Notes: generated by a model from the letters alone, not told the origin. Numbered from the stretch's first letter, positions 8,717-17,998 are shown. The stretch: 64,000 bases of DNA from Desulforapulum autotrophicum HRM2 (GCF_000020365.1 NC_012108.1:3534001-3598000); one strand, 5' to 3'. Program-made: numbers and translations.

Positions 8717-9922
8717 TCAGCACATTTTCAGCATATGTCCCATTTTAAGCTGTTTGCACTTTAAATACCCCTTGTTGTACTCGTTGGGCTCAACCTCAAT
8801 GGGCACCTGCTCCACAATACTCAGCCCATAGCCTTCAAGGCCAACCATTTTGGTGGGATTGTTGGTCATGAGGCGCATCTGCCTGACCCCAAGATCCACG
8901 AGCATCTGGGCGCCAATACCGTAATCTCTCATGTCGGCGTCAAACCCAAGTTTCAGATTTGCCTCAACCGTATCACATCCCTTGCGCTGGAGTTCATAGG
9001 CTTTGAGTTTGTTGACAAGGCCAATGCCCCGGCCTTCCTGGCGAAGATAGAGAATCACGCCGCTCCCCTCTTTGTCCATCATGGCCATGGCCTTGTGGAG
9101 CTGATCGCCGCAGTCGCAGCGCAATGAACCAAAGATATCACCGGTCATGCACTCTGAATGGACCCGAACCAGTGTGGCTCGGTCAGGATCAATATCACCC
9201 TTAACCATGGCAATGTGGGTGAGATTATCCAGGTCATTTTCATAGGCGATGATTTTAAATTCACCACCAAATTTCGTGGGAATCACACTCTGGGCAGCTT
9301 TTCTGACAAAGGATTCGGTCTTGAGGCGGTACTCGACAAGGTCTGCGATGGTGCAGATGCCGATATTATGCTCCTGGCTGAACTTCTCCAGGGACGGCCT
9401 CCTGGACATGGTACCGTCTTCATCCATAATCTCACAAATGACACCGGCAGGTTTTAGTCCTGCAAGACGGGCAAGGTCCACCGACCCTTCGGTCTGGCCG
9501 ATCCTCACCATGACGCCACCCTGGCGGGCCCGCAGGGGAAAGATGTGACCCGGTCGTACAAGGTCGTGGGCAGTTGCCCCGTCGGCCACAGCCGCCTGGA
9601 CGGTTCTAGCCCTGTCAGCTGCCGAAATCCCTGTGGTTACGCCATCTCTGGCCTCAATGGAGATGGTGAATCCGGTTTCAAACTGGGAGGTGTTGTCATC
9701 CACCATCATGGGCAGCTCAAGGCGGTCGGCCAGATCTCCTGTCATGGACAGACAGATGAGTCCCCGACCGTATTTTGCCATGAAATTAATTGCTTCAGGG
9801 GTAACAGCCTCGGCTGCCATGGTAAGATCACCTTCATTTTCCCGATCCTCGTCATCCACCAGTATGACCATGCGCCCGGCTTTGATATCTTCGATGGCCT
9901 GCTCTATTGTAATTTGCGGCAT
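8717..9922 (-). CDS. ribBA: Bifunctional DHBP synthase / GTP cyclohydrolase II
   Basis: This 401-residue fusion supplies both riboflavin precursors. The N-terminal RibB half (about 1-200) makes dihydroxybutanone phosphate from ribulose 5-phosphate and shows the acidic DDEDRENEGD metal loop and RPGHIFPLRA. The C-terminal RibA half opens GTP and has the zinc cysteines in CMTGDIFGSLRCDCGDQL and the LRQEGRGIGL motif. Both halves look catalytically intact. It sits 18 bases after ribE in the operon. Confidence 0.97.
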   Translation of the reverse strand: MPQITIEQAIEDIKAGRMVILVDDEDRENEGDLTMAAEAVTPEAINFMAKYGRGLICLSMTGDLADRLELPMMVDDNTSQFETGFTISIEARDGVTTGISAADRARTVQAAVADGATAHDLVRPGHIFPLRARQGGVMVRIGQTEGSVDLARLAGLKPAGVICEIMDEDGTMSRRPSLEKFSQEHNIGICTIADLVEYRLKTESFVRKAAQSVIPTKFGGEFKIIAYENDLDNLTHIAMVKGDIDPDRATLVRVHSECMTGDIFGSLRCDCGDQLHKAMAMMDKEGSGVILYLRQEGRGIGLVNKLKAYELQRKGCDTVEANLKLGFDADMRDYGIGAQMLVDLGVRQMRLMTNNPTKMVGLEGYGLSIVEQVPIEVEPNEYNKGYLKCKQLKMGHMLKMC

Positions 9923-9940
9923 TTATGCTTATTTCACTCC

Positions 9941-10609
9941 TTATAAGAATCCTTTTTTTGCCAGAAGCTCCCTGGTGATCGATCCTGAATGGTTACCAGT
10001 CCCGGCGGTTGTATCTGTTACCTTCTGTTTTAAGAATCTGTTAACATACTTTCCAATCATATCGGTCTCAATGTTGACACTATCTCCGACCCTGGCCGTA
10101 CCGATGGTGGTGATCTTTGCCGTGTGGGGAATAACGCTCACATCGAAATCCTTGTGGCTGCACCTGTTTATTGTAAGACTGATTCCATCGATTGCAACCG
10201 AGCCCTTTTCGATTATTTCATCACCAAGGGTTTCAGGGATGCCAATGGTAACGATAACGGCGTTGCTCTTGACTGTTTTGGATACAACAGATCCAGTGGC
10301 ATCAATATGCCCTGAAACCAGATGGCCGTCCAGGCGGTCTGACAGGCGAAGGGCACGTTCAAGATTCAGCCGGGCACCGGGAAGAAGGGATTTAAAGGTG
10401 GTCCGGGAAACGGTTTCAGGGGCCATGTCCACCTCAAAAACTGAATTGCTGAGGGAGACGACAGTGAGACAGGCACCATTGACGGCAATGGAATCGCCGA
10501 TTTTTGTACCTTCAAGGTCCATCCCTGTTTGAATGGCAAGCCTTTTTCCCTCGCCGTTGGGCTGAATTTTTTTCAGGGTTCCAGCTCCCTCAATGATTCC
10601 CGTGAACAC
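9941..10609 (-). CDS. ribE: Riboflavin synthase, alpha subunit
   Basis: This enzyme dismutates two lumazines to riboflavin plus the pyrimidine that RibH reuses. The 222 residues carry the family's two tandem lumazine-binding barrels, each with its own repeat: MFTGIIEG and SIAVNGACLTV in the first, GHIDATGSV and SVAIDGISLTI in the second. The start is a normal ATG. It lies 14 bases after ribD. I looked for an FMN riboswitch here and around ribD, but the spacers are far too short. Confidence 0.96.
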   Translation of the reverse strand: MFTGIIEGAGTLKKIQPNGEGKRLAIQTGMDLEGTKIGDSIAVNGACLTVVSLSNSVFEVDMAPETVSRTTFKSLLPGARLNLERALRLSDRLDGHLVSGHIDATGSVVSKTVKSNAVIVTIGIPETLGDEIIEKGSVAIDGISLTINRCSHKDFDVSVIPHTAKITTIGTARVGDSVNIETDMIGKYVNRFLKQKVTDTTAGTGNHSGSITRELLAKKGFL

Positions 10610-10623
10610 CGTGACGCCTCCAG

Positions 10624-11739
10624 TTAATTCTGTTTCAGATACCCCTTGATGAGGATGTCATTGTCAAACCGTTCCACCTCAACCTGGCTCAACCCCAGGG
10701 CGTCATTCATCAACTCAGGCCCCCTGCCCCGGCACATGGGCACCCCATCGTTGCCCCCAAGAAGCTTAGGTGCAAAAAAAAGATAGATTTTATTGACCAC
10801 ACCGGCGGCAAGGGCCGAATGAACCACCCGGCCTCCTCCTTCGATCAAAAGACTCACCACCCCCCTTTGCCCAAGGGCCTCACCAAGGCACGCCAGGTCG
10901 ATGATCCCCTCTTTTTCAGGCAGAACCAGCAGCTCAATACCCCGATGTTTAAAAAGGGCACAACGTTCGGGGTCAGCCCTTCGGGAGATGGCAACCATGG
11001 TTTTTGCACTGGATTGCTGGGTAAACACCTGTGAATCGGGGTCAATGGAGAGTTGGGCGTCGAGGATCACCCGAAGTGGATCACGGCCGTCAAAATTTTC
11101 AATCCTTGTGGTCAACGAGGGATTATCGGCCCGTATGGTGCCGGCACCGACCACAATGGCATCCACCCAGTGGCGCAGCCTGTGAACGTATTTTCGAGAC
11201 GCCTCGTTGGTGATCCATTTGGAATCCCCGGTTCGTGTGGCAAGCTGACCGTCCAGGGTTGCTGCACATTTTAAGACCACAAAGGGCTGTTTATCGTTTT
11301 TAACGTACCAGATAAAATCTTCGATCAGGGTCTCAGACGCCCTGCGGCAGATACCGACCTTGACCGCAACACCCCTTTCTTTCAGAAATTTGATCCCACC
11401 GCCAGCCACAAATGGGTTGGGGTCTTCGGTTCCCACAAACACCCGGCGAATGCCGGCCCTGAGAATTTTTTCGGTACACGGCGGGGTTCTTCCCGTGTGA
11501 TTGCACGGTTCAAGGGTCACATAAAGGTCACTGCCCCTGGCCAAATCACCGGCATCATCAATGGCGTTGACCTCTGCGTGTGCAAGCCCCGGACCCTTGT
11601 GCCATCCTTGACCTACGACCTGGTTGTTCTTGACCACCACGGCCCCGACCATGGGATTGGGAGCTGTGTAGCCCCGGCCCTGTTCGGCAAGGCAGATGGC
11701 CTGCTCCATAAACGAATTATGCGTTGTTTCATCCATCAT
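10624..11739 (-). CDS. ribD: Bifunctional riboflavin deaminase-reductase RibD
   Basis: RibD deaminates and then reduces the pyrimidine intermediate of riboflavin synthesis. The N-terminal deaminase domain shows HAEVNAI and the zinc pair [11 protein letters not shown]; the C-terminal reductase domain (from about residue 150) has a DAQLS strand and the LLIEGGGRV motif. I chose the ATG at 11739 (another follows at 11736), overlapping the nrdR stop. The in-frame TTG at 11769 would add ten unconvincing residues. The ribosome site is weak, which fits translational coupling to nrdR. Confidence 0.94.
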   Translation of the reverse strand: MMDETTHNSFMEQAICLAEQGRGYTAPNPMVGAVVVKNNQVVGQGWHKGPGLAHAEVNAIDDAGDLARGSDLYVTLEPCNHTGRTPPCTEKILRAGIRRVFVGTEDPNPFVAGGGIKFLKERGVAVKVGICRRASETLIEDFIWYVKNDKQPFVVLKCAATLDGQLATRTGDSKWITNEASRKYVHRLRHWVDAIVVGAGTIRADNPSLTTRIENFDGRDPLRVILDAQLSIDPDSQVFTQQSSAKTMVAISRRADPERCALFKHRGIELLVLPEKEGIIDLACLGEALGQRGVVSLLIEGGGRVVHSALAAGVVNKIYLFFAPKLLGGNDGVPMCRGRGPELMNDALGLSQVEVERFDNDILIKGYLKQN

Positions 11740-12226
11740 CAGAACATCCGTCTGGTTTTTTATCTTCAAGTATTTTTCGGGGAATGAGACTTTTCAACTC
11801 CTCAATAAAATCATCCACATCCTTGAACTCCCGGTAGACAGAGGCAAACCGCACATAGGCCACATCGTCCAAACGGTGGAGAAGCTCCATGACCTTGTTG
11901 CCGACAACGGTGGATGAGATCTCCTTTTCATTGGCGTCTCTGAAATCACGCTCAACCGAATCCACCACCTCTTCAATCTGATCCACGCTGATGGCACGCT
12001 TTTCACAGGCCTTTTTAATCCCGGAAAGGATCTTGTCGCGGTTGAACTCCTCCCGGCGACCGTCTTTTTTCACCACCATGACCGGCAGATCTTCAACCTT
12101 TTCATAGGTGGTAAATCTGCGCATGCAGTCCAGGCATTCCCTGCGCCTTCGAACGGCAAATTCACTGCGGCTCAGCCGTGAATCAACCACCCGGTTGTTC
12201 AACTGCCCGCAATAGGGACATTTCAA
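11729..12226 (-). CDS. nrdR: Transcriptional repressor NrdR
   Basis: NrdR is the ATP/dATP-sensing repressor of ribonucleotide reductase genes. The 165-residue protein has the N-terminal zinc ribbon (C3, C6, C31, C34) followed by the ATP-cone domain ([16 protein letters not shown] onward). It overlaps the upstream deaminase gene by 4 bases and the downstream ribD, a conserved neighbourhood in many bacteria. No NrdR boxes were found in this window, as expected since no nrd genes are here. Confidence 0.96.
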   Translation of the reverse strand: MKCPYCGQLNNRVVDSRLSRSEFAVRRRRECLDCMRRFTTYEKVEDLPVMVVKKDGRREEFNRDKILSGIKKACEKRAISVDQIEEVVDSVERDFRDANEKEISSTVVGNKVMELLHRLDDVAYVRFASVYREFKDVDDFIEELKSLIPRKILEDKKPDGCSDDG

Positions 12227-12678
12227 GGTGCCACCTCATCGGTTATCTGGGTTATTTCTATGCCGGCCTGGGCAAACATGGTTTCTGACATGGAGTCGTC
12301 ATACCCCGTTGCAAAACAGACCTGGACGATGCCTGCATTGATGATCATCTTTGCACAGATGGAACAGGGCTTGTGGGTACAGTAGAGGGTTGATCCTTTC
12401 ACGGAGATGCCATGGTAGGCGGCCTGGATAATGGCGTTCTGCTCAGCATGGACCCCCCTGCAGAGTTCATGCTTTTGCCCGGAAGGCACATTGAGCTGCT
12501 CGCGCAGACACCCTGTGACATCACAGTGGGGAACGTGTGTGGGTGCACCGTTGTAACCGGAGCAGAGGATACGACGCTCCTTGACCAGGATTGCCCCGAC
12601 CTTACGTCTTAAACAGGTGGCACGGGTGGCCACCAGTCGGGCAATGTCCATGAAGTATACATCCCATGAAGGTCGCAC
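12223..12678 (-). CDS. Deoxycytidylate deaminase-family protein (ComEB-like)
   Basis: This protein belongs to the cytidine/deoxycytidylate deaminase family; dCMP deaminase turns dCMP into dUMP for thymidylate synthesis. The zinc motif HAEQNAI and the distal PCSICAKMI pair are present, along with an extra CDVTGC/CLREQL cysteine-rich insert seen in dCMP deaminases. I chose GTG at 12678, giving [15 protein letters not shown], the usual N-terminus, right after the glyA stop. The longer reading from GTG 12726 would overlap glyA by 44 bases and adds unconserved residues. It overlaps nrdR by 4 bases. Confidence 0.9.
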   Translation of the reverse strand: MRPSWDVYFMDIARLVATRATCLRRKVGAILVKERRILCSGYNGAPTHVPHCDVTGCLREQLNVPSGQKHELCRGVHAEQNAIIQAAYHGISVKGSTLYCTHKPCSICAKMIINAGIVQVCFATGYDDSMSETMFAQAGIEITQITDEVAP

Positions 12679-12682
12679 AAGC

Positions 12683-13954
12683 TCAACCACGGGTTGTGTC
12701 GTCTTTGTAAAGGGGAAATTGTGCACACAGGGATCTTACCTTTTCCCTCACGGTTTCTGCCGTTGCCGGCGCTTCAAGGGCCTGGGTGATCAGTTCGGCA
12801 ACAAGGTCCATCTCGGTCTCACCCATCCCCCTTGTTGTCACAAGGGGCGTTCCTATCCGAATACCACTGGTAATCATGGGTCCCCTGGGATCATTGGGAA
12901 CGGCATTTTTGTTGACCGTGATACCTGCGGCCCCAAGGCGATTCTCAGCATCTTTGCCTGAAATACCGTTATGGGTGAGGTTCAGTAACATGAGGTGATT
13001 GTCCGTGCCGTTGGAGACCAGTTTCATTCCCCGGTCCATGAGCGCATCTGCAAGGGTTGCTGCATTGGCAACCACCTGTCGCTGATACTGGGCAAACGAC
13101 GGAGAAAGGGCCTCTTTCAGGGCCACAGCCTTTGCGGCTATCACATGCATGAGGGGCCCGCCCTGGATCCCGGGGAAAATCTGGCTTGAGATCTTCGGAC
13201 CGATTTCGTTGGATGACAGAATCAATCCCCCCCTGGGTCCCCTCAGGGTCTTGTGGGTGGTGGTGGTGACAATATCGGCATGGGGAACCGGAGAGGGGTG
13301 AACCCCTGCCGCCACAAGCCCGGCAATATGGGCCATGTCCACCATAAAAAGGGCGTTCACGGATCGAGCAATGTCGGAAAACGCCTTAAAATCTATGATC
13401 CGGGGATAGGCACTGGCACCGGCCACAATCAATTTAGGCCGGTGTTTTTCGGCAAGGGCCGCCACCTCGTCCATATCGATCATTTCGGTTTCACCGGACA
13501 GACCATAGTGAACAAAATTAAACAGCCTGCCGGAAAAACTGACCGGGCTGCCGTGGGTCAGGTGACCGCCATGGGAAAGATCCATTGCAAGCACGGTATC
13601 CCCGGGTTTAATCACGGAAAAATAGGCAGCCATGTTGGCCGTCGAACCTGAATGGGGCTGCACATTTGCATATTCAGCCTTGAACAGCTCCCGTGCCCGG
13701 TCAATGGCCAGGGTTTCAGCCCGATCGACCATGGCGCAACCGCCATAGTAACGCTTTGACGGATACCCTTCGGCATACTTGTTTGTCAGCACCGAACCCT
13801 GGGCGGCCATGACCGCCCGGCTGGTTGTATTCTCAGAGGCAATAAGCTCAAGCCCCTCCTGCTGGCGAAGCGCCTCCTGCATGATGATCTCGAAAACTTC
13901 CGGGTCAACCCCTTTAATTGCGCCTATGTCCACTGCCCTGTCTCCTTTTTCCAT
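12683..13954 (-). CDS. glyA: Serine hydroxymethyltransferase
   Basis: GlyA interconverts serine and glycine with tetrahydrofolate as one-carbon carrier, using pyridoxal phosphate. The protein is 423 residues with the family signatures [27 protein letters not shown] and the PLP-lysine segment [14 protein letters not shown]. It follows rpiB by 2 bases and precedes the dCMP deaminase gene. Supplying methylene-tetrahydrofolate next to dUMP-forming deaminase makes functional sense for thymidylate synthesis. Confidence 0.98.
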   Translation of the reverse strand: MEKGDRAVDIGAIKGVDPEVFEIIMQEALRQQEGLELIASENTTSRAVMAAQGSVLTNKYAEGYPSKRYYGGCAMVDRAETLAIDRARELFKAEYANVQPHSGSTANMAAYFSVIKPGDTVLAMDLSHGGHLTHGSPVSFSGRLFNFVHYGLSGETEMIDMDEVAALAEKHRPKLIVAGASAYPRIIDFKAFSDIARSVNALFMVDMAHIAGLVAAGVHPSPVPHADIVTTTTHKTLRGPRGGLILSSNEIGPKISSQIFPGIQGGPLMHVIAAKAVALKEALSPSFAQYQRQVVANAATLADALMDRGMKLVSNGTDNHLMLLNLTHNGISGKDAENRLGAAGITVNKNAVPNDPRGPMITSGIRIGTPLVTTRGMGETEMDLVAELITQALEAPATAETVREKVRSLCAQFPLYKDDTTRG

Positions 13955-13956
13955 GC

Positions 13957-14415
13957 CTATACAGATGTTTCCAGGCTCTTGATCCTGTCAAGATGCCTTC
14001 CCCCCTCAAACGGAGTCTCAAGCCAGGTCCTGACCAGCTCAAAGGCAAGGGCATCACCAATGATGCGGCCCCCGAGCACAAGGATGTTTGAGTCATTATG
14101 CTCCCGACTCATGCGCACGGAAAAAATATCACTGCAAAGTGCCGCACGCACCCGGGGAAACCGATTGGCAACCATGGACATACCAAGGCCGGTACCGCAC
14201 AGCAGAATTCCCCGGGAATACTCGCCTTCAGACACGGCCTTTGCAACCTTTTTTCCATAATCAACATAACTAACAGATTCCTGGCTGAAGGTTCCTGCAT
14301 CCTTTACCTCAATGCCCAACCCCTTGAGAAAGACGATGATCTTCTCTTTTAAGGGGAAAGCGGCATGGTCGCAGCCAATGATAATGGGGGCTGTCGTGTC
14401 AATCGCCATATCCAT
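13957..14415 (-). CDS. rpiB: Ribose-5-phosphate isomerase B
   Basis: RpiB interconverts ribose 5-phosphate and ribulose 5-phosphate, the latter a riboflavin precursor used by RibBA in the same operon. The 152 residues show the IGCDHAAF start of the fold, the [14 protein letters not shown] loop with the catalytic cysteine, and [14 protein letters not shown]. The ATG at 14415 has an AAGGA site 9 bases upstream; a second in-frame ATG at 14409 is possible. Confidence 0.96.
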   Translation of the reverse strand: MDMAIDTTAPIIIGCDHAAFPLKEKIIVFLKGLGIEVKDAGTFSQESVSYVDYGKKVAKAVSEGEYSRGILLCGTGLGMSMVANRFPRVRAALCSDIFSVRMSREHNDSNILVLGGRIIGDALAFELVRTWLETPFEGGRHLDRIKSLETSV

Positions 14416-14430
14416 AAGATCCGTTCCTTG

Positions 14431-14664
14431 TTAGGATTTTTTTCTAATGTACTCGATGGCATCATTGACGGTGATCATCTTTTCAGCATCATCGTCATCA
14501 ATATCAATGTCAAACGCCTCTTCCATGCTCATGATAAGTTCCACAAGGGCCAGAGAATCAGCCCCGAGGTCATCCACCAGGGACGCCTCGGGGATTACAT
14601 CTTCAATATCCACACCCTGGAGCTTTTCTGCAATTATTTTTTTTACCTTTGCCTCAACAGACAT
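14431..14664 (-). CDS. acpP: Acyl carrier protein
   Basis: This 77-residue acidic four-helix carrier of fatty-acid synthesis has the phosphopantetheine attachment serine in the [10 protein letters not shown] motif. It lies between rpmF and rpiB. In many relatives plsX and several fab genes occupy these junctions, but none is present here. Confidence 0.97.
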   Translation of the reverse strand: MSVEAKVKKIIAEKLQGVDIEDVIPEASLVDDLGADSLALVELIMSMEEAFDIDIDDDDAEKMITVNDAIEYIRKKS

Positions 14665-14708
14665 ACTTAAAAAAACGCCTCCTTAAAGGGTTGCTGAAAA
14701 ATCGCAGA

Positions 14709-14894
14709 CTAGGCTTCAACAGCGTCCGGCCTTACATTCCTGTTTCTGTATGCACCGCAGGCGGGGCAGGCTGCATGGGGAAGCTTTGCCTCCTGGCACT
14801 CGGGACAAACGGTGAGGGTGGGTGCTGCAACCTTCTGATGGGTACGTCTCTTTCTACCACGACTCTTAGAGCTTTTTTGCTTTGGGACTGCCAT
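14709..14894 (-). CDS. rpmF: 50S ribosomal protein L32
   Basis: This 61-residue basic ribosomal protein begins MAVPKQKSSKSRGRKRR, the L32 signature. It has a zinc ribbon formed by CPEC and CPAC, the cysteine-containing form. A strong GGAGGAG ribosome site precedes it, and it is the first gene of the 12-gene minus-strand operon. Confidence 0.97.
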   Translation of the reverse strand: MAVPKQKSSKSRGRKRRTHQKVAAPTLTVCPECQEAKLPHAACPACGAYRNRNVRPDAVEA

Positions 14895-14964
14895 TCTATC
14901 TCCTCCTAACCTTCTAATTTATTTGATCATATAGTATAAACTTCAGTGTACCAATAAACGTTAA

Positions 14965-14993
14965 TATCTAAATTAATTGACAAAGTTTGTCAA
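14965..14993 (-). promoter_or_regulatory. Sigma-70-type promoter for the rpmF operon
   Basis: On the minus strand TTGACA (14988-14993) and TAGATA (14965-14970) are separated by exactly 17 bases, about 70 bases upstream of rpmF. The -35 box lies within a palindrome, TTGACA-n5-TGTCAA, so a mirror -35 faces gltX; its -10 is less clear. Confidence 0.65.
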
Positions 14994-15098
14994 GATAATA
15001 ATCGCAAACATCAATACCCCTTGCCCAAATCCATGGCCTGTGGTATTTCCCCCAACGAAGTTTTAGACACAACACAACGCTATTTTACGGAGTTACCT

Positions 15099-16490
15099 AT
15101 GGATACAGTTATAACAAGATTCCCGCCAAGCCCCACGGGATATCTTCATATCGGAGGCGCCAGAACGGCCCTTTTTAATTGGTTGTGGGCACGAAAAACC
15201 GGCGGAAAATTTGTCCTGAGAATTGAGGATACAGACACGGTTCGCTCCACAAAGGCTTCGGTGGATGCAATTTTCGATTCCCTCCACTGGCTTGGCATCG
15301 ACTGGGATGAGGGCCCTTTTTTCCAGACAGAACGTTACCCCATCTACCGGGAGTATATCCAGCGGCTGGTTGCATCGGGTCATGCCTATTACTGCAGCTG
15401 CTCCCCGGAAGAGGTCGATGCCATGCGAGAAGAGGCAAAGGCAAACGGCAAACGCCCCATGTACAACCAGCGATGCCGGAACCTTGACCTTGGACCCGGC
15501 GAAAACCGGGTGGTCAGACTCAAGGTGCCCAACACCGGCAGCACCGTGGTCGATGACATTGTCAAGGGCCCCACCTCGTTCCAGAACAGCGAGATAGACG
15601 ACTTCATCATCCAGAGAAGCGATGGCAGCCCCACCTACAACCTGGCCGTTGTGGTCGATGACCTGACCATGGGGATCAACACCATCCTCCGGGGGGACGA
15701 CCACCTGGTGAACACACCCAAACAGATCCTCATTTACCGGGGCCTTGGGGCAGAACCACCCGTGTTCGGCCATGTTCCCATGGTACTTGGCAACGACAAG
15801 GCAAGACTGTCAAAGCGCCACGGGGCCATGAGCGTGGGTGAGTATCAGAAAATGGGCATCCTGCCCGACGCCATTCTCAACTACCTTGTCAGGCTTGGCT
15901 GGTCCCACGGCGACCAGGAGTTTTTCACCCGAAAAGAGCTCATTGAAAAATTCTCCCTGGAGCACCTGGGCCGGTCCCCTTCCATGTTCGACATGGACAA
16001 GCTGCTGGCCCTTAACGCCAAGCATATCCAGGCAAAATCCAACGCTGAGATTGCCGAGGCCCTGATTCCCTTTGTTGCGGAAAAAGGCATCACCATCGAA
16101 AACACAGCAGCGGTCCAGCTTGCCGTTGAAAGCCTCAAGCCAAGGTGTAAGACCCTGGTGGAGATGGCCGAAGCGGCCCGCTTCTATTTTGTCGACACCC
16201 TGACCTTTGATGAAAAGGCTGTAGCAAAATTTCTCAAACCTGAAATCATGCAGCCGCTGTGCGAGTGTGCAGACACCATGGAAGCCCTGGCCCTGGATGC
16301 GTTCACGGAACCGGCCCTTGAGGAAATTTTCAAGCAGGTGATGGCGCGCCACGATCTCAAATTCGGCAAGCTCGCCCAGCCCCTGAGGGTGGCCCTTACC
16401 GGCAAGACGGTCAGCCCCGGGATCTTTGAGATGATCCTTGCCCTTGGCCGGGATAAGACGGTCAGCCGTATCCGGGCTGTGCTCAAATAA
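15099..16490 (+). CDS. gltX: Glutamyl-tRNA synthetase
   Basis: GltX charges tRNA-Glu and, in organisms with GatCAB, usually also tRNA-Gln for later amidation. The 463 residues are normal for the family, with the HIGH motif as PSPTGYLHIGG near the N-terminus and the KMSKS-equivalent KARLSKRHG. I chose the ATG at 15099: CGGAG sits 6 bases upstream and MDTVITRFPPSPTG is the usual beginning. An in-frame ATG at 15021 would add 26 unrelated residues. The gene stands alone on the plus strand. Confidence 0.96.
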   Translation: MDTVITRFPPSPTGYLHIGGARTALFNWLWARKTGGKFVLRIEDTDTVRSTKASVDAIFDSLHWLGIDWDEGPFFQTERYPIYREYIQRLVASGHAYYCSCSPEEVDAMREEAKANGKRPMYNQRCRNLDLGPGENRVVRLKVPNTGSTVVDDIVKGPTSFQNSEIDDFIIQRSDGSPTYNLAVVVDDLTMGINTILRGDDHLVNTPKQILIYRGLGAEPPVFGHVPMVLGNDKARLSKRHGAMSVGEYQKMGILPDAILNYLVRLGWSHGDQEFFTRKELIEKFSLEHLGRSPSMFDMDKLLALNAKHIQAKSNAEIAEALIPFVAEKGITIENTAAVQLAVESLKPRCKTLVEMAEAARFYFVDTLTFDEKAVAKFLKPEIMQPLCECADTMEALALDAFTEPALEEIFKQVMARHDLKFGKLAQPLRVALTGKTVSPGIFEMILALGRDKTVSRIRAVLK

Positions 16491-16533
16491 TCACGGTCAT
16501 GCCGGCTATATGCAACTCGTGGTATTCCGGCAA

Positions 16534-16663
16534 CCGGCGGAAGGTATTACCCTCCGCTCATTCTCGCAGCCCGTCCTGGGCTGCTCCGAGGGAAACGGCA
16601 GCTCCTTCAGCGTCCATGCTGACCGCTGCCGTTTAATCCGCTTCGGGTAAAACCTCCCCCCGG
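16534..16663. repeat. Imperfect inverted repeat enclosing two hairpins (three-way-junction-like)
   Basis: Outer arms 16534-16552 and 16645-16663 match at 16 of 19 positions as inverted repeats. Inside lie GCAGCCC/GGGCTGC (16566-16572 and 16578-16584, 5-base loop) and AAACGGCAGC/GCTGCCGTTT (16593-16602 and 16625-16634), the latter with a further CAGC/GCTG helix in its loop. Short reading frames across it look spurious. Confidence 0.7.
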
Positions 16664-16776
16664 TCGCCTCTGCTGTCGAAGGTTCAAGTTTTATGCTTCG
16701 TTGTGCCCGACAGGGCATGGCCGTTTTTATAAGAAGTCCCTGTCGAAACATCATTGTGAAAATCTCGACTTTGGAG

Positions 16777-16953
16777 CCCCCTTTGGTTTCCCTGACCGGA
16801 ACATTGTAAACCAAAGGGGATAGGCTTTTTGTCCTTCCAGGCGTTAAGAAGCACAGGCTGTTTGAGGACTTTAGCCCGCAGTTCCTGTGCTTTAGCCTGG
16901 AAGGGCAAAAAGCCCCCGGCGTTTACCGTTCCGGTCAGGGGAACCAAAGGGGG
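16777..16953. repeat. 177-bp nested inverted repeat (long hairpin)
   Basis: Outer arms 16777-16811 and 16921-16953 pair almost completely. Then 16823-16842 pairs with 16895-16914 at 19 of 20 bases, and 16849-16857 pairs perfectly with 16884-16892, leaving a 26-base loop. It lacks a T-run, and is far longer than a terminator. It resembles a palindromic dispersed element or structured RNA. Confidence 0.75.
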
Positions 16954-17057
16954 CGGAATGGTACGATCGTTTCCCCTGTATCATCGAGTTTCATGCTTCG
17001 TTGTGTCCGCCAGGACATGTGGACACCATGAAACACCCACCGAGTAATTCTCTATTT

Positions 17058-17942
17058 TTATCTCACGGACGGCACTCTCTCAAAGAGAATACCAGAATAA
17101 CCGACAAAACTTGAACCCGGGCTTGTTTCATGGCTGGTGGTATAGTCAAGGGCAACACCCCGTGAAGCTCCCATGGCACGTGCTGCATCAACGGCGGCGA
17201 CAACGGCACCGGGACAGCACAGATTGTGGTGTTCCAGACCCTGGGCGAGGATGGTGTCAACGTCCATTTCAACCATTGCCTTGATTGCCCGGGAATCATT
17301 GGTGTTCTTGACCCAGTCAAGGGCTGCCTGGCCCTTTCCGGCCGGAGAGAATCCATAATTGGGTCCATAATGGGTCATGTCCGTGGAACCGATCACCCGC
17401 AGGGAAAGTCCTGATTTCAGGGCAGCCTCAACGGCCAGAATGCCAATCCGTTCAGCATGGGCCGATGGCGGAACCCCCATGGGAACAATGGCGGCATCCG
17501 GGAAAAAATACTTTACAAAGGGAAGCTGGAGTTCAATGGTGTTCTCATCGGGAAAGGCGTCCGGTCCCAGGGTCGTTGCACCGACAGCCTTTGCCAGGGC
17601 CCCGGCAACCCCCTGGTGGACAACAAGATCACCAAAGGGAGTTTCCCAGGCCCCCCTGCCCATGACAAGGGGGGCATCCAGGGGATGCATGTGATGACCA
17701 AAGAGCAGCACCAGGTCGACCTTGCCATGGGCCCCCCCTGATCCGGTTCCTGCCAGGGAAGCAATGACCCGGCAGGCAATGGAGCCGGAAAACACCCATC
17801 CGGCATGGGGAACGATGCCGCCCACATAATCACCCGTAAGCGTACCTGTTCGTTCGTTAAGAAACCTGACGATCTCACGTTCACATGCCTGGCCGTCGGC
17901 AGGATACCAGGCACCCTTGAATGCTGCGTCTTTTCTCTCCAC
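17058..17942 (-). CDS. AmmeMemoRadiSam system protein B (MEMO1 family)
   Basis: This 294-residue protein belongs to the MEMO1/AmmeMemoRadiSam-B family, dioxygenase-like folds of unresolved bacterial function that usually travel with an AMMECR1 protein and a radical SAM protein. Typical blocks are GAWYPAD near the N-terminus, the VPHAGWVFSG histidine strand, LLFGHHMHPLD and STDMTHYGPNYGF. I chose GTG at 17942, preceded at 5 bases by AAGGAGG. The longer reading would translate three copies of a 15-bp tandem repeat. Neither AMMECR1 nor the radical SAM partner is adjacent; hypB is directly upstream. Confidence 0.88.
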   Translation of the reverse strand: MERKDAAFKGAWYPADGQACEREIVRFLNERTGTLTGDYVGGIVPHAGWVFSGSIACRVIASLAGTGSGGAHGKVDLVLLFGHHMHPLDAPLVMGRGAWETPFGDLVVHQGVAGALAKAVGATTLGPDAFPDENTIELQLPFVKYFFPDAAIVPMGVPPSAHAERIGILAVEAALKSGLSLRVIGSTDMTHYGPNYGFSPAGKGQAALDWVKNTNDSRAIKAMVEMDVDTILAQGLEHHNLCCPGAVVAAVDAARAMGASRGVALDYTTSHETSPGSSFVGYSGILFERVPSVR

Positions 17943-17951
17943 AACGCCCTC

Positions 17952-17996
17952 CTTAGTCAGATAAACCTTAGTCAGATAAACCTTAGTCAGATAAAC
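17952..17996. repeat. Three perfect tandem copies of a 15-bp unit
   Basis: The unit CTTAGTCAGATAAAC occurs three times without mismatch in the spacer between hypB and the MEMO1-like gene. On the coding (minus) strand each unit ends CTAAG, and the last merges into the AAGGAGG ribosome site. The copy number sets the spacer length and adds in-frame codons to a longer possible N-terminus. Confidence 0.95.
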
Positions 17997-17998
17997 GG

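Larger units (their letters stand above)
16491..17057. other. 567-bp gene-free, highly structured intergenic region
   Basis: No convincing gene lies between gltX and the MEMO1-like gene. Besides the two large inverted repeats there is CGACAGGG/CCCTGTCG (16708-16715 and 16738-16745) and a 47-bp stem-loop GTTTCATG...GTGTCC...GGACAC-CATGAAAC at 16988-17034. A 19-bp near-direct repeat, 18 of 19 matching, starts at 16687 and again exactly 300 bases later at 16987. Possible mobile-element remnant, REP-like cluster or noncoding RNA. Confidence 0.6.

Noticed and set aside
9923-11750. FMN riboswitch in front of the rib genes
   Set aside because: The rib genes are internal to a long operon with spacers of at most 30 bases; there is no room for the aptamer and none of its conserved stems was seen.
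16506-17047. Small frames in the region between gltX and the MEMO1-like gene
   Set aside because: They arise from the inverted repeats (arms encode related peptides on both strands), have no ribosome sites and no recognisable domain.
17952-17996. CRISPR-like array
   Set aside because: Units are 15 bp, directly adjacent, without spacers, and number only three.
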